This document shows, piece after piece, positions 4,709 through 5,488 of a stretch of 5,488 nucleotides of DNA. The stretch is from Pseudorhodobacter sp. Its GTDB lineage: Bacteria > Pseudomonadota > Alphaproteobacteria > Rhodobacterales > Rhodobacteraceae. The translations under genes were made by a program, and so were the position numbers. Numbering within the stretch: the stretch's first letter is position 1; each line of letters opens with the position of its first letter. Under the pieces are notes generated by a model. It did not search any database, had not been told where the DNA came from, and saw only the letters and a program-made list of their open reading frames with translations. The DNA lies in assembly GCA_014378345.1 (NCBI GenBank), contig JACMNW010000085.1, positions 1 through 5,488 of the forward strand, in the 5' to 3' direction.

Positions 4709-5488
4709 TTAGCCGTTTTCGCGCAACACCGATCCTGCCAGGTAAAGCGACCCGCAGATCAGCACCCTCGCGTGGGGCGAGTTGGCGGTGATAGCTGCCA
4801 GTGCCCCCCCTACAGAAGGCGCTACAATCGCCTTCATCCCCGCCGCAACCGCTGCATCCCGCGTCACCTCAGCGGGTAAGGTGTTCACTTCGCCGGGGAT
4901 CGAGACTGCGTAAAGGCTATCCACTTGGGCGGCCATCGGGCGCAGATACCCTGCGATGTCTTTGGTGTTTAGCATGCCGCAGATCAGATGCGTTTCGCGC
5001 TTGGACATCCGGGCCAGAGTGGCCGCAATTGCAACCCCACCAGCCGGGTTATGACCGCCGTCTAACCACAGCTCTACCCCCGGCGCAGCATCCACTAACG
5101 GCCCGTGGCGCAACCGCTGCATGCGGGCGGGCCAATCGGCCTTTGTCACGGCTACCTCAGTATCGCCCACCCCCAAATGGCGCAGCGCCATAATCGCGGC
5201 TCCGGCGTTTTCAATCTGATGCGGGCCGGGCAGATTGGGCAATGGCAGGTCCAGCAGGCCATTGTCATCTTGAAAAATCAACCGACCCCGGTCTTCAAAA
5301 GCGTTCCAGTGTTGGCCGTGCACCAGCAAAGGCGCGCCAAGGCGGGCGGCGCGGGCCTCGATCACCGCCAAGCCATCCGGCGCTTGCGGTCCCACCACAC
5401 ACGTGACCCCGCGCTTGATAATACCCGCTTTTTCACCGGCAATTTCAGGCAGCGTATCGCCAAGATACTGCTGATGATCAAGACTGAC
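4709..5488 (-). CDS. folC: Folylpolyglutamate synthase / dihydrofolate synthase, N-terminal part outside the window
   Basis: FolC joins glutamate to dihydropteroate (making dihydrofolate) and adds further glutamates to folates, using ATP, in the cytoplasm. The window holds the last 259 residues; with a usual length near 420, about 160 N-terminal residues, including the P-loop, lie beyond the right edge. The frame is open to the last base, so the GTG near 5398 is internal and not a start. Visible Mur-ligase-type motifs, numbered from the window edge, are S-L-D-H at 2-5, L-G-D-T at 9-12, I-A-G-E-K-A-G-I-I-K at 16-25 (the FolC signature), H-Q-I-E-N-A near 90-95, W-P-A-R-M-Q-R-L at 119-126 and, in the C-terminal domain, L-D-G-G-H-N-P at 142-148. 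In many alphaproteobacteria folC follows accD, which would be off-window here. The NYN gene follows after 61 bp with no clear terminator between them. Confidence 0.96.
   Translation of the reverse strand, partial: VSLDHQQYLGDTLPEIAGEKAGIIKRGVTCVVGPQAPDGLAVIEARAARLGAPLLVHGQHWNAFEDRGRLIFQDDNGLLDLPLPNLPGPHQIENAGAAIMALRHLGVGDTEVAVTKADWPARMQRLRHGPLVDAAPGVELWLDGGHNPAGGVAIAATLARMSKRETHLICGMLNTKDIAGYLRPMAAQVDSLYAVSIPGEVNTLPAEVTRDAAVAAGMKAIVAPSVGGALAAITANSPHARVLICGSLYLAGSVLRENG

Noticed and set aside
4093..4712. Several plus- and minus-strand open frames overlapping the NYN gene
   Set aside because: Cys/Arg-rich shadow translations; only the minus frame ending at 3991 carries the NYN motifs.
5396..5398. 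GTG as the start codon of FolC
   Set aside because: The frame continues upstream to the window edge with strongly conserved FolC residues (L-G-D-T and E-K-A-G-I), so this codon is internal.

Overview
This is a compact, all-minus-strand stretch of a GC-rich (roughly 60%) bacterial chromosome. The protein families and an Irr-type iron operator in front of an mbfA gene point to an alphaproteobacterium, most likely of the Rhodobacterales/Roseobacter group. That placement is inference from gene content and sequence style, not from a marker gene.

Layout in the direction of transcription (right to left): (1) the C-terminal 259 residues of FolC, the folylpolyglutamate/dihydrofolate synthase, run off the right edge. 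(2) A 61-bp gap leads to an NYN-domain (PIN-like) putative nuclease with a possible LOTUS/OST-HTH-like tail; it is visibly poorer in GC than its neighbours. (3) A short control region holds a perfect 8-3-8 palindrome of the Irr/ICE type, just in front of mbfA, a ferritin-like plus VIT1/CCC1 membrane iron exporter. (4) A nitroreductase-family flavoprotein starts on the base directly after the mbfA stop codon and resembles iodotyrosine deiodinase (IYD). (5) A 117-bp gap contains a strong GC hairpin overlapping a canonical four-run G-quadruplex motif, and an 11-bp direct repeat flanks both. (6) A second transcription group follows: S-formylglutathione hydrolase (fghA), a UPF0178/DUF188 protein overlapping it by 8 bp, and, after 53 bp, an EamA/DMT-family permease that runs off the left edge.

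Functionally there are two probable operons. mbfA and the IYD-like flavoprotein are probably co-transcribed under iron control: Irr bound at the palindrome would hide the promoter when iron is low, and release would allow ferritin-assisted iron export when iron is high. Whether the flavoprotein takes part in iron handling, for example as a reductase, is an open and testable idea. The fghA group combines glutathione-dependent formaldehyde detoxification with two genes of unknown substrate. No RNA genes, mobile elements or CRISPR arrays were seen, and no intergenic stretch exceeds 120 bp.
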